The notes: a model not told the origin generated them from the letters alone. A DNA stretch of 64,000 nt from Ignavibacteriales bacterium (GCA_003538625.1 DPRR01000045.1:320245-384244); one strand, 5' to 3'; positions 47,234 to 57,905 are shown, numbered from the stretch's first letter. Program-made: numbers and translations.

Positions 47234-48535
47234 TTATTTTAGAAGAACCATCTTATTGGTAATTCTTGTACCATTAACGTTTAACTGATAAACATAGGTA
47301 CCTGAAGCTAAATTAGCTGCATTAAAATTAACTGAGTGTGTTCCGGTTGTTAATTCATTCTGAACTAAAGTAGCAACTTCATTACCAAGCATATCATAAA
47401 CTTTCAAAGTTGTATATCCGCTTACAGGTAACTCAAAACTAATTCTGGTTGTTGGGTTGAAAGGATTAGGATAGTTTTGTGAAAGTTTATAACCATTAAC
47501 AACAACCTGACCCTGATCTTCAACACTGACCCAATTTGGATCTTCAAATTTCTGAATTATTGGATATGTACTTAATCCAAAGCAGGTTACATATGCATAT
47601 CTGCCATCAGGACTGAATGCCAAACCACGAGGTCTTTCATCAGGACTACCAGCAGTATTAAATTGCCATTTTATACTGTCTACTATTGCATTTGTAGCAG
47701 GGTTGTAAGCATACCAGGTTGTCCATGAATAATAAGTTGTTATACCCGGATATGTATTTGGAAGATTTAATCCATTTCCTGCAGAAAGCCATAATAAACT
47801 TCCATCTCGTGACCATGTTGCGGATTCGCAATTAAAACCAGGTAAAATTGAATCTGCTAAAGCAAATGTACCAAATTCATCAGGACGAGAGAAGATGTAA
47901 ATTATATTATTGGTAAAACTTGTCCAGTAAACTGAATTACCATCGTGTGAAACTTCCACCGTACGAGAAAATCCAACTGATTCGTCGACAACGTTTCCAA
48001 TAAAGGTAAAATCAGAAGTGAACTCCTGAATTGGATGACCGGGAAGAACTGTAGCTGTAAAGATATTTCCATTATCTGCTACAGCAGGCTGAGTTCCACC
48101 AAATCCAACAACTGGTTGGATTTTATTCATTCCCTCGCCGGTTTGATAGTTAATTCTATAAAGTGCATCATAGGTATAATGAAGAATGTTACCATCTTTA
48201 TCTTCTCTTAAACCTAAACTGGAATTGTAAAGTGTATCAGTTACACCACCAACAGTAACGGTTTTTATAGGTGAAAATGATGCAGGGCTGCCATCTGGAT
48301 TAAAAACATTAATAACTCTTATTTTTTTCCAGATAGTTCCATTAAAAATACTATCAGTAACTCCATATGGAGTGCTCCAAATTTTACCGTCCGGATCAAC
48401 GGCTACTCCATGACCGCCTGTATTTCCCATATATGTATCATTTGGAAAATTTCCCAAATGTGTCCATCCCTGAGCATAGGATATGCCCATTGCTAAAAAA
48501 AACACGAGAGCAAAAAGTGATATCAGTTTTTTCAT
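47234..48535 (-). CDS. Secreted beta-propeller protein with T9SS sorting domain
   Basis: Exported 433-aa protein. Signal peptide 1-21; propeller-blade motifs such as GVAVDPDGKIWS, VEVSHDGNSVYWT, ATWSRDGSLLWLS and GLAFSPDGRYAYVT suggest an NHL/SMP-30-like or WD40-like propeller. The last 80 residues are a type A T9SS sorting domain (NYPNPFNPTTR to KMVLLK). It is the last gene of the unit that begins with the receptor at 56074, 68 bp after the IPT lipoprotein gene, with SD AGGAG. It may be a binding partner of the outer-membrane module upstream; no ligand can be named. Confidence 0.85.
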   Translation of the reverse strand: MKKLISLFALVFFLAMGISYAQGWTHLGNFPNDTYMGNTGGHGVAVDPDGKIWSTPYGVTDSIFNGTIWKKIRVINVFNPDGSPASFSPIKTVTVGGVTDTLYNSSLGLREDKDGNILHYTYDALYRINYQTGEGMNKIQPVVGFGGTQPAVADNGNIFTATVLPGHPIQEFTSDFTFIGNVVDESVGFSRTVEVSHDGNSVYWTSFTNNIIYIFSRPDEFGTFALADSILPGFNCESATWSRDGSLLWLSAGNGLNLPNTYPGITTYYSWTTWYAYNPATNAIVDSIKWQFNTAGSPDERPRGLAFSPDGRYAYVTCFGLSTYPIIQKFEDPNWVSVEDQGQVVVNGYKLSQNYPNPFNPTTRISFELPVSGYTTLKVYDMLGNEVATLVQNELTTGTHSVNFNAANLASGTYVYQLNVNGTRITNKMVLLK

Positions 48536-48603
48536 TACTTCTCCTTTTATGTTAGTTATTTAGTAAGTCTTCATGACTTAATAATTATTAGTTAGTTATT
48601 TTT

Positions 48604-49833
48604 CTATAGTCCATAATACGGCGCACCGCTTTTCTGCATTTCAATTCTAAGCGGAGCTTGACCCACAGTCACTTTCCCGGTAAGATCCTTTTCTTCTCCT
48701 CTGACAATATATAAACTAGTACCGTTTACCGGCCAGTACATTGACACTACTGAATTAGCTGCTACTACACCGGCATAAAGTTCCTCATAAGAACCATTTG
48801 ATTTAACAACCATCAACGGGTTTGGTCCTTTATCCAATCCAACTATCATATCTCCATCAGCAGCAAAGGCTATTGCATTAATTTTTGTTTGAAGTCTGAT
48901 ATTCGTTATATCAAAATACAATTCTTCTGTTCCTAAATCACCACTCTGTGTGATAGGTATTTTCCAAACTCCCTCAACACCGGCTTTAGTTGCAGCAACA
49001 TATAAATTATTCTCAAAGATTCTGATTGCTCTTAATGCACCGGTAAATGGATAAGAAGTAACACTAGCATCTTGCTTGATTTTAAAAATATTATTGCTCC
49101 CATTCAAGGCCCAAATATTCTGATTATTATCAAATTCAAGGGCAAGAATAGAACCAGTAGTTGGTGATGCCCATGGAGAACCAGGTGCTACACCTTCAAC
49201 AATTTTCCAAACACCTCTTGCTGTCCTGACACCGTAAAGTTCACCAGCGGGTCCGTATCTAAAATTGTCCCATTTCCCTGTGTAGGTTCCTATCGGAACG
49301 TAAACGGATTTTGAGGTTGAATCAAATGGCGGCGGGGTGATTTTCCAAATTCCCTTACCTGAAATACTGATCAGCATATTATTATTATTGTCTAAAATAA
49401 TTCCGTAAGCTTTTTCTGTATTCATATCTAATGGATAATATACCTCCCATGCAGGCACTAATTTATACTGATAAGTGTTACTGAAATCTGTTGCACCAAC
49501 CACAGCAATTCTTACAATTACAGTATCTGAAACAACATTTGGGACTTTAACCGTTAATTGAGTTGGTGTCGCATTCATAGTTGTACCCGGCACGCCGTTA
49601 AAGAAAACCAGATTGTTTCTTACTTCTGTTGAAAAATTTGAGCCTGTAATTGTTATCTGTGTGATACCGGCCAAAGCTTCACCAGTTGGACTAACCGTTG
49701 AAAGCACAGGTGTTGGTAAATTTGCTGACGGATAACCTTCCAGGCTTGCAGTTGGATCTTCGTTACAACTTGTTATAAATAAAGTTGTAAGAAGCATTAA
49801 AACACTAAATGTATTGTATAATATTTTTTTCAT
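48604..49833 (-). CDS. IPT/TIG-domain lipoprotein with propeller-like repeats
   Basis: A 409-aa lipoprotein (lipobox LFITSC, Cys23). After a short linker comes an IPT/TIG Ig-like domain (about 40-128: VLSTVSPTGEALAGITQ, then ITITGSNFS), then beta-propeller-like repeats (GIILDNNNNMLISISGKG; LALEFDNNQNIWALNG; AIAFAADGDMIVG). No T9SS sorting domain; the lipid anchor serves instead. It follows the PorV-family gene by 38 bp and precedes the tagged propeller. By position it could be a surface ligand-binding subunit, like a SusD stand-in, but it has no SusD sequence features. Confidence 0.82.
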   Translation of the reverse strand: MKKILYNTFSVLMLLTTLFITSCNEDPTASLEGYPSANLPTPVLSTVSPTGEALAGITQITITGSNFSTEVRNNLVFFNGVPGTTMNATPTQLTVKVPNVVSDTVIVRIAVVGATDFSNTYQYKLVPAWEVYYPLDMNTEKAYGIILDNNNNMLISISGKGIWKITPPPFDSTSKSVYVPIGTYTGKWDNFRYGPAGELYGVRTARGVWKIVEGVAPGSPWASPTTGSILALEFDNNQNIWALNGSNNIFKIKQDASVTSYPFTGALRAIRIFENNLYVAATKAGVEGVWKIPITQSGDLGTEELYFDITNIRLQTKINAIAFAADGDMIVGLDKGPNPLMVVKSNGSYEELYAGVVAANSVVSMYWPVNGTSLYIVRGEEKDLTGKVTVGQAPLRIEMQKSGAPYYGL

Positions 49834-49871
49834 TTTTCTTCCAAACTTAATTTAAGATTAAGTTAATATAA

Positions 49872-50918
49872 TTAATAAGCAAAATTCAATGATATTCTAT
49901 GAACATCACTAAATATACCAAATGGTGTATAAGAATAATCAATTGCAACATCTATTCCGCCATTATCTTCCTTAAGACCAACTCCGTAACTAAATTTTCT
50001 TTCGTCATTTGGCGTTGAATAACCTGCTCTGAATGATATCAAATCCATAAAAGTATATTCTGCACCAATATTAAGTTGTTCCGGATAATCTCTTGGATGA
50101 TTGGCATCAACAGTAACAAGAAATGAATGTTGTTTCTTATCAACTTCAAATAAATCTGCAAAATTAAAGGATGCTCCAATCTGAAATATCAGAGGTAATT
50201 GGAAACCTTCTTTTTTGTATTTCACTTCTCTTGAAAAATTCCTGACACTCATTCCAAGATTCAGGCTTTCAAATCCTGTTTTGTACAGAACACCAAAATC
50301 AAAAGCCAGCACATCCAGTTTGTTATCTTCTGTAACTGCACCCTGATAGGAATTTGTACCTGAATATGTAGTAACATCTTTAAGAACACTGGTTCCTAAA
50401 GATTGTCTGACATATTTAACATTACCTCCAACAGCAAACTTTTCTGATAATGCTTTTGCATATCCAATACCAAAAGAAATTGCAGTCGGACTAAAAGTGC
50501 CTACATCCAAATAACCCTGTTCATTATCAGCTCTAACCGTCCCTAAGAACTGTCCGTAATCAACTGAAATGAAACTTAATCCTATAACTCCGTACTGACC
50601 ATCAAACGGAACTATAGAGACTGCGGCATTATAATAATTTATATCAGCTATAAATTGAGTTGAACCTAATGTAATATCTGCAAAACTTTCCAACCTTGCC
50701 ATTGAAGCAGGGTTATAAAACATTGCACTTGAGTTTGTTTCAAGTGATGTGATTGCATCTCCAAAAGCACTGGCGCGGGCATCAAGCGATACATTAAGAA
50801 ACTTCATACCGGTTTGCGCTAATTTTTGCTGTTGGGAATAAACTAATTGGCTCTGTAATGAAATCATTAGAACAATCAGAGCAAAATTTGTTACGATTTT
50901 TTTCATATTTTTTTTCAT
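49872..50918 (-). CDS. PorV/PorQ-family outer-membrane barrel protein, second copy
   Basis: A 348-aa FadL-like barrel of the PorV/PorQ family. Signal peptide about 1-28, then the family opening QTGMKFLNVSLDARASAFGD and ATSLETNSSAMFYNPAS-type sequence (ITSLETNSSAMFYNPAS), ending VHRISLNFAY. It overlaps no gene and begins 16 bp after the 686-aa secreted protein. Two ATGs, four codons apart, could serve as starts; neither has a strong SD. It occupies the same place as 24609-25622 in the first unit, though sequence similarity between the two is limited to family motifs. Confidence 0.85.
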   Translation of the reverse strand: MKKNMKKIVTNFALIVLMISLQSQLVYSQQQKLAQTGMKFLNVSLDARASAFGDAITSLETNSSAMFYNPASMARLESFADITLGSTQFIADINYYNAAVSIVPFDGQYGVIGLSFISVDYGQFLGTVRADNEQGYLDVGTFSPTAISFGIGYAKALSEKFAVGGNVKYVRQSLGTSVLKDVTTYSGTNSYQGAVTEDNKLDVLAFDFGVLYKTGFESLNLGMSVRNFSREVKYKKEGFQLPLIFQIGASFNFADLFEVDKKQHSFLVTVDANHPRDYPEQLNIGAEYTFMDLISFRAGYSTPNDERKFSYGVGLKEDNGGIDVAIDYSYTPFGIFSDVHRISLNFAY

Positions 50919-50934
50919 AAAATTTTTGTTTCCG

Positions 50935-52995
50935 TTATCTAATGATTACAAATTTTACGATTTTCTTTTGGCCGGAATCCAAATTTTCAATTACGGCTAT
51001 GTATATACCGCTGACAACTATTTGTCCGGATGATGTTCGGGAATCCCACGCCTGATCACCACTGCCGTCGTTGTGTTCAAGTGTATTTATCAATTCACCA
51101 AGCTCTGAATAAATTTTAATATTACATCGGCCCGGTATATTAAAGAAGTAAAGTCTGTTTTGAGCTAATTCTCCAAATCCTAATTTAGTTTCTGCAGATA
51201 TATTATATGGATTTGGAACCACTCTTATTTCATCCATATCGGTTCCAGCTTGTCTCTTTAATATTGCCGGATTATAAGTCTGGGTATAATATCTGCTGCT
51301 TCTTAATTTGCCTGCCGGTGTTAAACCAACACCAGTATTTGAAGCTTCAGAACCTACTGCAACTATGTAATAATAATATGAAAGACCTCTTACCGGAGAA
51401 ACATCATCGAAATTTCTGTCTGAAGGTGTTGCTGTATGAATTAATGTGTAATTACTATCCGGTTTTCCGGTTGCTCGATAAATTTCAAATCCTTCTAGAT
51501 TTGAACCCGGATCATCATATGTTTCCCAGCTAAGTGATATTCTATCGCCTAATCCATTAACATTAAATACTTTTGGAGGCAATGGTGGTTTTGGTATGCT
51601 GTAACCTGATTGATAGTTTGCCCAAGCCCTTCTAAAAGTATAAAATAATGAATCACGGCTTTGGAAAACTACTTCATTTTTTTGAACAGCAGTAATTTGT
51701 CCTGTCTTATATTTTATACCAGTGGATGTTGCTAATTCTCTGCTGATACCGGAAACAGCTTCAGCAAATACAATCTTAATACTATCTCCCGGTGCAAGAG
51801 TATAAGGTCCGTATCCATTACAAATTGTAAATCCGCCGGGTGTTGTTAACGCAGGATCTCCTGTCGGAGCAATAAAACCAGGGTAATCTGTAGGTTCTAC
51901 AACATTTGCATGCCGAGGAGATTTATGACCTCTCGTAAGCCATGCATATTCCTGTGTCATCTTTGCTTTATTGTACGCATCATTATTAGAAGTTAAAGGT
52001 TCATCCGATCCTTCCCACGAAGTAGTTTTTGGCTGTAAAGGATCATCGTTTTTATTAGTTGCAGAAACATCAGCATGTAAAGTTAATACTCCGGCAAATT
52101 GTGAAGCTCCCAAACGACCGACTGTATCACCTGGGTCAACCCATAAAGCAGATGACCAAATTGGTCCGCCAATATTATCATAACGAGTAAAGGAGGGCAG
52201 CTTTCCGTGCCACATATATTGAAATCTTAAATTATCAGGATTGTCTGTATCAACTTTAACTCCATCGCCTCGTGCATCAAGCATGCTATTAATTCCCCAG
52301 CTTGTTGAGTTTCCGATAACATTTCTTACGTTAGCACAAACAGCTAATCTAAATTGAAAATAAAAATAAACACCATTCAATGTAGTTGATGGCAATTCGA
52401 TAGCCGGATCCTCGTTTACATTTCCTGTGTTTTTAAAAGTGTATTCCGAAATTATATAATTATCATGGTATTGCTGACTAAATTGAAAAATCTTTCTTGT
52501 CATAGTAATACCAAGCTGTGTATTTACAGTATTTAAAATTTCACGATCAGCAAAAAGTGAAGGGTCTACATTATCATTATCCACAGATTTATCAACTGAC
52601 AAATCATTATCAACAAAAACAAGTGGCGGTTCAAATTGACTTGTCATTTCAAATTTCTGCGGAAAAAATTCACCTGCACCTGTTACTCTGGGACCAACGT
52701 GAACAACTTTGTGAGGGTATACTTCACCATTTTGATCGGTAAAACCTTCTGCACCGATCCAGATTCCTTTGGCAGCTTGAATATCCTGCCTTGAGTATAG
52801 CGCAGGCCATTGCAATCCATACTGCTGCTCTTTTACAAAACCTTCTTCTATTTCACTTCCAATTTCTGAATACCAGTTATGCAGCGATCCGGCAGATAAC
52901 CATTTTATTGCATATTGCGGATAAACATTAGAAGAAGCACTCACAAGAATCAGGAGTATTGTAATTAAGTTAAGTTTAATAATATTGTGTTTCAT
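50935..52995 (-). CDS. Secreted Fn3-type protein with variant sorting domain
   Basis: Exported 686-aa protein. Signal peptide about 1-26; a long unique region with SLHNWYSEIGSE and QYGLQWPALYSRQDIQA; a fibronectin-III domain about 470-570 (GDRISLSWETYDDPGS, then LEGFEIYRA); then about 100 residues opening VVPNPYNIS and ending KIVKFVIIR. This end matches the 1150-aa protein of the first unit (VVPNPY, a NIP/NLP turn, GELxxTLEH, GIYIA). It lies between a TonB-dependent receptor (19 bp) and a PorV-family gene (16 bp). SD GAGGAA precedes the ATG. Probably surface-exposed cargo or a partner of the receptor. Confidence 0.75.
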   Translation of the reverse strand: MKHNIIKLNLITILLILVSASSNVYPQYAIKWLSAGSLHNWYSEIGSEIEEGFVKEQQYGLQWPALYSRQDIQAAKGIWIGAEGFTDQNGEVYPHKVVHVGPRVTGAGEFFPQKFEMTSQFEPPLVFVDNDLSVDKSVDNDNVDPSLFADREILNTVNTQLGITMTRKIFQFSQQYHDNYIISEYTFKNTGNVNEDPAIELPSTTLNGVYFYFQFRLAVCANVRNVIGNSTSWGINSMLDARGDGVKVDTDNPDNLRFQYMWHGKLPSFTRYDNIGGPIWSSALWVDPGDTVGRLGASQFAGVLTLHADVSATNKNDDPLQPKTTSWEGSDEPLTSNNDAYNKAKMTQEYAWLTRGHKSPRHANVVEPTDYPGFIAPTGDPALTTPGGFTICNGYGPYTLAPGDSIKIVFAEAVSGISRELATSTGIKYKTGQITAVQKNEVVFQSRDSLFYTFRRAWANYQSGYSIPKPPLPPKVFNVNGLGDRISLSWETYDDPGSNLEGFEIYRATGKPDSNYTLIHTATPSDRNFDDVSPVRGLSYYYYIVAVGSEASNTGVGLTPAGKLRSSRYYTQTYNPAILKRQAGTDMDEIRVVPNPYNISAETKLGFGELAQNRLYFFNIPGRCNIKIYSELGELINTLEHNDGSGDQAWDSRTSSGQIVVSGIYIAVIENLDSGQKKIVKFVIIR

Positions 52996-53014
52996 TTATT
53001 CCTCTAATATCTAA

Positions 53015-56000
53015 TTAAAAATCTATAGATAATTTTAAGCCCCAGAAAACATCTCTTGGATTAAGAAATGTAAAAAATTCCTGATTAGGCATATCTATAT
53101 ATGATTTGTTTTTTCTCCATTCATCTTTCTGGCTTTCGCTTGCGTTCTCATCCCAGGGGATGTATGGCCCGGTTCTGTAATCACCCGGTCGATCATCACC
53201 CGGGATATTAGAGTAGCCAAATCTTTGATCAAATTTTTCAGTAGGCAAATGTAAAGATTTCATATATGCCAGGTAATCCGGAGCATCTACAAAACCATAA
53301 TCTGTCATATATTTATAATTGAACAGATTACTTATGTCAGCAAAAATCTGAAGATCAACGCCCATAAATTTGAATGACTTACTAATGCGTAGATCAACAT
53401 TATAATACTCTGCCCATTGTAAATTATTTTCGACTCCAGGTATACTGCCGCCGCCTGCCCAGGTTACATAACGACCTGATGTCCAGGAAGCCACAAAACT
53501 AAATCGGAAATCAGCCAACAGGCTTAAACTACCAAGCTTCGGTCCAAAATCAGATGGGGTGAAAAGATCGATATTGGCATTTGCGAAAGGGCGTGGTAAT
53601 GGTTTTTCCTGATAAACTGAAGTTGTTGTTGCTTCATAATTTCTTTGTAATGAAGCACTTTCATAATAAGTACCAAAACCAAAATTTCCGGAACTTCTAA
53701 CATCATAGGTATAATTAATAAATCCCTGAATCCAGTTACCTCTGTTTTTGGTAAGTGTTAATTCAAATCCTCTAACATCCTGATAGTTATTTGGTTCAGT
53801 TCTGGAATAACTAACTTTATTATCTCTGCTGATGAAAGTAACTAATCTGGATTGCAAAGAAACATCTTTGTAATAACCTGCAACTCTTAATAATAATTCA
53901 TCAAAAATATTTTGCTCATATCCTAATTCGTAAGAAACTGTTTTCGGTAATGGATTATTAGGATTTGCAATTCTGGTAACCGCATTATTATCTGAAAATC
54001 TTCTAAGCAAGAATAAATTTTCTGGAGTTGGCATTTGTCTAAAATGTCCATAATTAAAATAAAGTTTGCTATCGATACTGATCGGGAAAGAAATTCCTAT
54101 TCTTGGACTTACATCAAGTTGTTTATCAACAGAAACCTTTTTTAATAATGTATCCAATCCAAGTGAGTTTTCTGATGCGAATGCTTTTGTGTAAGGATCG
54201 TATTCATACCAATCACCTTGAGGATCGCTGTAATCTAATCTTACACCAACATTAGCAACCATACCTTCAAATTCTAACTTATCCTGAACATAAAATGCAC
54301 CTCTGATTGGAAAATTATTCCATACAGATCTTGATCGTCCGCTTGGCAGGAATTTGTCGACAGATGCATAATTAACTCTGTTATCTGTATAATTAAATTC
54401 GAGACCTGTTTTAATATTATTTATTTTATCAATCTGACTTTGAAAATCTACCTTTGCATTATAAACACTAACAACACTGCTATCTCTGGAATTACTAAAT
54501 CCCACTCCCATTCTTAATCCGTTAATACCTGTGGACGGGTAATCAGCATATCCAAAAGGAGCTTCATCAACAAACACTCCGCCAACATTATAAATTTTTG
54601 AAGTGTCTCTAGGGGTTCCGGGATTTGTATTATAATCAGATCTAAAAGTACTTACAGATACTTCATACAATGTGGTTGGATTAATAACATTTGTAAACTT
54701 TCCGCCGAATGAAGTATAATCTATTGTACTTGGTGCCCAGTAATCCGTTGCAAAAATTCTTGCATCAATATAGCTGACTCTGTTCATAACAGAACCAATA
54801 CTTTCAGGTGATCTGAAAATTCCTGCAACTCCGGCATTATTATCATTGGTACCCTTTACCTGGCTTAACAAACCCTGAAGCATTAATTTTTTACCTTCGC
54901 CAATATCAGAAGTAAGTTTTAACTGACCAACCCAATCATTAACACCATCTCTTGAGAGCGGTACAACGTACATTGATTGTGTTTGTCTGTACGATGCAAA
55001 GAATCTTAAATTACCTAAAGCTTGTCCAAATGGAACCGGACCACCAAAGCTTCCATCAATTTCATAGTCAGGATCTTGAATATCAGTTATTCTTCTGTGC
55101 TGCCACAAAAATATTTTTTGAGCTTGTTCCGGAGTAAGATCATTTGTAGGATCATCATCCAGTAAAGTTTGTTCTGCAACAGCAATCCATCCATCAAACT
55201 GTGGATATTGCTGCTGAGTATAACTATCCCATACAGACTGTCCCGAAACAGGGTCAATAGCTTGAGTTCCATACCAGGCTACTTGCGGATCTACAAATGG
55301 ACGAATCCAGTATGAATTTGGATCGTGGGCGGACATACCAAAATGTTTTTGAGACGCACCACTGTATCTGGATATTAAACTAAAAGTATATCTATCTCTA
55401 TTACCTTCTTTAGTAACCACATTTACCAACCCAGATCTGACGTTGCCGTATTCAGCATTAAATCCGCCAGTTTGAATCTGAACTTCGTCAATTGCTGAAT
55501 AGCTGATTCCTGTAAATGGTGAGTTATCTCTTTCATCTCTTAAAGTAACTCCATTAACCAAAAACGCTGTCTGATCTGCAGCGCCGCCTCTGATTTCCAG
55601 GCCGCTTCTTACACCTGCTTGTAAACCAATAACTCCACTTATACTGGAAACCGGCAGGTTTTGAATTTCTTCAACATTTAGGTTAACACGGCTTGAAGAA
55701 ACGTCTCTTTGTACAATAGGTGTTGAAGCAATTACAACAACCTCTTCGGTTTGAAACGTGTTAGAAGTGAGCTTAAAATTAACTTCTGTAGTTTGATCGA
55801 TATTGACGCGAACATCTGTAAAGGTGCTGGCGGCATATCCAACCATCGAAGCTCTAAGGTTATATGTACCCGGAGAAACGTTGAGGATAACAAAAGATCC
55901 GTCTACATTTGTGGCAGCACCTATATTGGTGCCTTCGATTAGTACGTTTGCACCTATCAGCGCTTCATTGTTAGAGGCGTCTCTAACAGTTCCGCTTATT

Positions 56001-56074
56001 TTGCCTACCTGTGCAAAGATGTGTATTGAAAAAATATTTAGTGCGAGTATGCTAAAAAGTAGCAGTTTTCTCAT
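53015..56074 (-). CDS. TonB-dependent receptor with carboxypeptidase-regulatory domain, second copy
   Basis: Outer-membrane receptor of 1019 aa. Signal peptide 1-21; carboxypeptidase-regulatory domain about 23-110 (GKISGTVRDASNNEALIGAN); plug about 115-235 with LEIRGGAADQTAFLVNGVTL and FNAEYGNVRSGLVNVVTKEG; then the barrel, ending WGLKLSIDF. No TonB box and no SusD partner. SD AAGGAG precedes the ATG. It heads a five-gene minus-strand unit: receptor, secreted protein, PorV-family barrel, IPT lipoprotein and T9SS-tagged propeller, with gaps of 19, 16, 38 and 68 bp. Ligand unknown. Confidence 0.9.
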   Translation of the reverse strand: MRKLLLFSILALNIFSIHIFAQVGKISGTVRDASNNEALIGANVLIEGTNIGAATNVDGSFVILNVSPGTYNLRASMVGYAASTFTDVRVNIDQTTEVNFKLTSNTFQTEEVVVIASTPIVQRDVSSSRVNLNVEEIQNLPVSSISGVIGLQAGVRSGLEIRGGAADQTAFLVNGVTLRDERDNSPFTGISYSAIDEVQIQTGGFNAEYGNVRSGLVNVVTKEGNRDRYTFSLISRYSGASQKHFGMSAHDPNSYWIRPFVDPQVAWYGTQAIDPVSGQSVWDSYTQQQYPQFDGWIAVAEQTLLDDDPTNDLTPEQAQKIFLWQHRRITDIQDPDYEIDGSFGGPVPFGQALGNLRFFASYRQTQSMYVVPLSRDGVNDWVGQLKLTSDIGEGKKLMLQGLLSQVKGTNDNNAGVAGIFRSPESIGSVMNRVSYIDARIFATDYWAPSTIDYTSFGGKFTNVINPTTLYEVSVSTFRSDYNTNPGTPRDTSKIYNVGGVFVDEAPFGYADYPSTGINGLRMGVGFSNSRDSSVVSVYNAKVDFQSQIDKINNIKTGLEFNYTDNRVNYASVDKFLPSGRSRSVWNNFPIRGAFYVQDKLEFEGMVANVGVRLDYSDPQGDWYEYDPYTKAFASENSLGLDTLLKKVSVDKQLDVSPRIGISFPISIDSKLYFNYGHFRQMPTPENLFLLRRFSDNNAVTRIANPNNPLPKTVSYELGYEQNIFDELLLRVAGYYKDVSLQSRLVTFISRDNKVSYSRTEPNNYQDVRGFELTLTKNRGNWIQGFINYTYDVRSSGNFGFGTYYESASLQRNYEATTTSVYQEKPLPRPFANANIDLFTPSDFGPKLGSLSLLADFRFSFVASWTSGRYVTWAGGGSIPGVENNLQWAEYYNVDLRISKSFKFMGVDLQIFADISNLFNYKYMTDYGFVDAPDYLAYMKSLHLPTEKFDQRFGYSNIPGDDRPGDYRTGPYIPWDENASESQKDEWRKNKSYIDMPNQEFFTFLNPRDVFWGLKLSIDF

Positions 56075-56259
56075 GTATTCTTACTCCTTATAATTTCTCA
56101 TCAAGAATGGAGGGAATAGTTCTGATAAAGGTTCTTTTTCAAACCTTTTTATCACAGACATTTATTAATCAGAACAAAATTAAAATTGATTAAATCTTCA
56201 GTTAAAAATCTAAATAAATTAGTTTCTAAAGTCAATTGTTATTATTGTTTGATAGTTAC

Positions 56260-57753
56260 CTATCTTTTATTATAATCTTTGCTTAATGCTGATACTGCAA
56301 ATTGTTTACGTGCATGCAGTTCAAATGTTCTTATTCTATCTTTGTAAAGATTATTTGCATTAATTCTAATAATATCTAACTGAGAATCAGAGTTGCCTTC
56401 CCATCGACGACACATATATAACGAGTGATATATTCTTCCAATTTTGTACTGTCTGCTTATTGCTAAACCAACTGAGTAATCTTCACCATAACTGACATTC
56501 GGAATTTTTATCTCTCTTAAAACCGGAGTATAAAAAGCGCGTGGTGCACCAAGTCCATTAATTCTTAAAGCATTGTTAGGTCCGTTATCATCAGTCCATT
56601 CATTGTGATCAATCAATCCCGGTGGTAATTCCTGAAGATTAAAATCTGTGATTTGATAAGAACCTATAACCATTGCACATTTTTCTTTATGAAAAACATC
56701 GACTATAGTTTGTAAAGTGTTTTCATCTTTATAAATATCATCGCTGTCCAATTGTACTGCAAACTTTCCGCATTTCTTATGATGCACACCTGCATTCCAG
56801 CAGCCGCCGATACCTAAATCATTTCTTTCCGGAATATTGTGAATCAATCTTTCATCCTTTTTTGAAAAAGTTGAGATCACATCACTAGTTCCATCAGTTG
56901 AATGATTATCAATAATAATTAAATTGAATTTAAAATTTGTTTTTTGCTTTAGAACGGATTCAATTGCATCACCAATTGTTTTAACACGATTTCGAACGGG
57001 GATTATAACCGATGCTTCATATTCAAAATCTTTTGATAAAGTAAGATCAATTTCTTTATATGGCGGATGAACATACGCACCAATATCCATCAGATGCAGC
57101 GTTACAGCTTTTTCCATTTCGATTTGTACTTCTCTGTTCTTTGGATCAACATAACTGAAATGCTTATCCTCGGTGCCAACTTCTTCTACATTTTCTACTG
57201 TATAAAGATACTCAGGAATCCTAAAGACTAGTCCCATTTGTGATAATTTTAATCTGAGGTTGTAAAATCCTGCAAACTTAAAATTATTTTTTTCGCTCTC
57301 GGCAATTCTTTTCAGATATTCGGTTTTAATAAATAAGAATTCACCAAAATCAAAATCATCCCGTAGACTTCCCTCCTGGTAATCTATAACAGGATGAACA
57401 ACAGGTTTGCCTTTTTCTTCTTCATAAAAATCAGAATATACCAACGAAGCTTTTGTATTTAACGCAACCTGCAAAAACCTATCCAGACAGAATTGTCCCG
57501 GTTTAATAGATTTTTCTCCCTGCACAATTAAAGTATAATCAGTTGATGAATACTTTGCAATTAAATTAACGGCGTCGCTGCTTTTTAAATATTTAGTATA
57601 TATTACCTTAACATTTTCAAACGAAGAAAATTTTTCATCAGTTGAAATTAATATTATTTCTTTTACAAGATCTGATTCTTTGAATCTTTTGATCGTTTTG
57701 TCATTTTCTTTTGGATTGCCCTGCTGCAGAAATATTGTAATTGAATTTTTCAT
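56260..57753 (-). CDS. Glycosyltransferase family 2 protein with an extra N-terminal GT-A-like domain
   Basis: Cytoplasmic 497-aa protein. The C-terminal half (about 246-480) is a typical GT2: SVIIPVRNRVKTIGDAIESV, IIDNHSTDGTSDV, GIGGCWNAG, then the DSDD metal motif (Asp336-Asp339) in VQLDSDDIYKDE. The N-terminal half (about 1-230) also looks like a GT-A fold (EIILISTDE; DYTLIVQGEKSIKPGQF; VYSDFYEE), possibly catalytically inactive because no DxD is clear. No membrane segments. Likely transfers a sugar in surface polysaccharide or glycoprotein synthesis; donor and acceptor are unknown. The gene stands alone, divergent from the TolB-like gene. Confidence 0.8.
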   Translation of the reverse strand: MKNSITIFLQQGNPKENDKTIKRFKESDLVKEIILISTDEKFSSFENVKVIYTKYLKSSDAVNLIAKYSSTDYTLIVQGEKSIKPGQFCLDRFLQVALNTKASLVYSDFYEEEKGKPVVHPVIDYQEGSLRDDFDFGEFLFIKTEYLKRIAESEKNNFKFAGFYNLRLKLSQMGLVFRIPEYLYTVENVEEVGTEDKHFSYVDPKNREVQIEMEKAVTLHLMDIGAYVHPPYKEIDLTLSKDFEYEASVIIPVRNRVKTIGDAIESVLKQKTNFKFNLIIIDNHSTDGTSDVISTFSKKDERLIHNIPERNDLGIGGCWNAGVHHKKCGKFAVQLDSDDIYKDENTLQTIVDVFHKEKCAMVIGSYQITDFNLQELPPGLIDHNEWTDDNGPNNALRINGLGAPRAFYTPVLREIKIPNVSYGEDYSVGLAISRQYKIGRIYHSLYMCRRWEGNSDSQLDIIRINANNLYKDRIRTFELHARKQFAVSALSKDYNKR

Positions 57754-57905
57754 TTTAGCATTAAATTTAGTTTTTAGACTAATTAAAAATATAACTTGAT
57801 TAAATAAGAAAATAGACTGTATGTCAATTATTTTTTTTTTAATTTAACTGTATATAAAATGTAATTAAACTGCTACAGAATAAGAACAAAAAAAGGATTT
57901 AGCTG

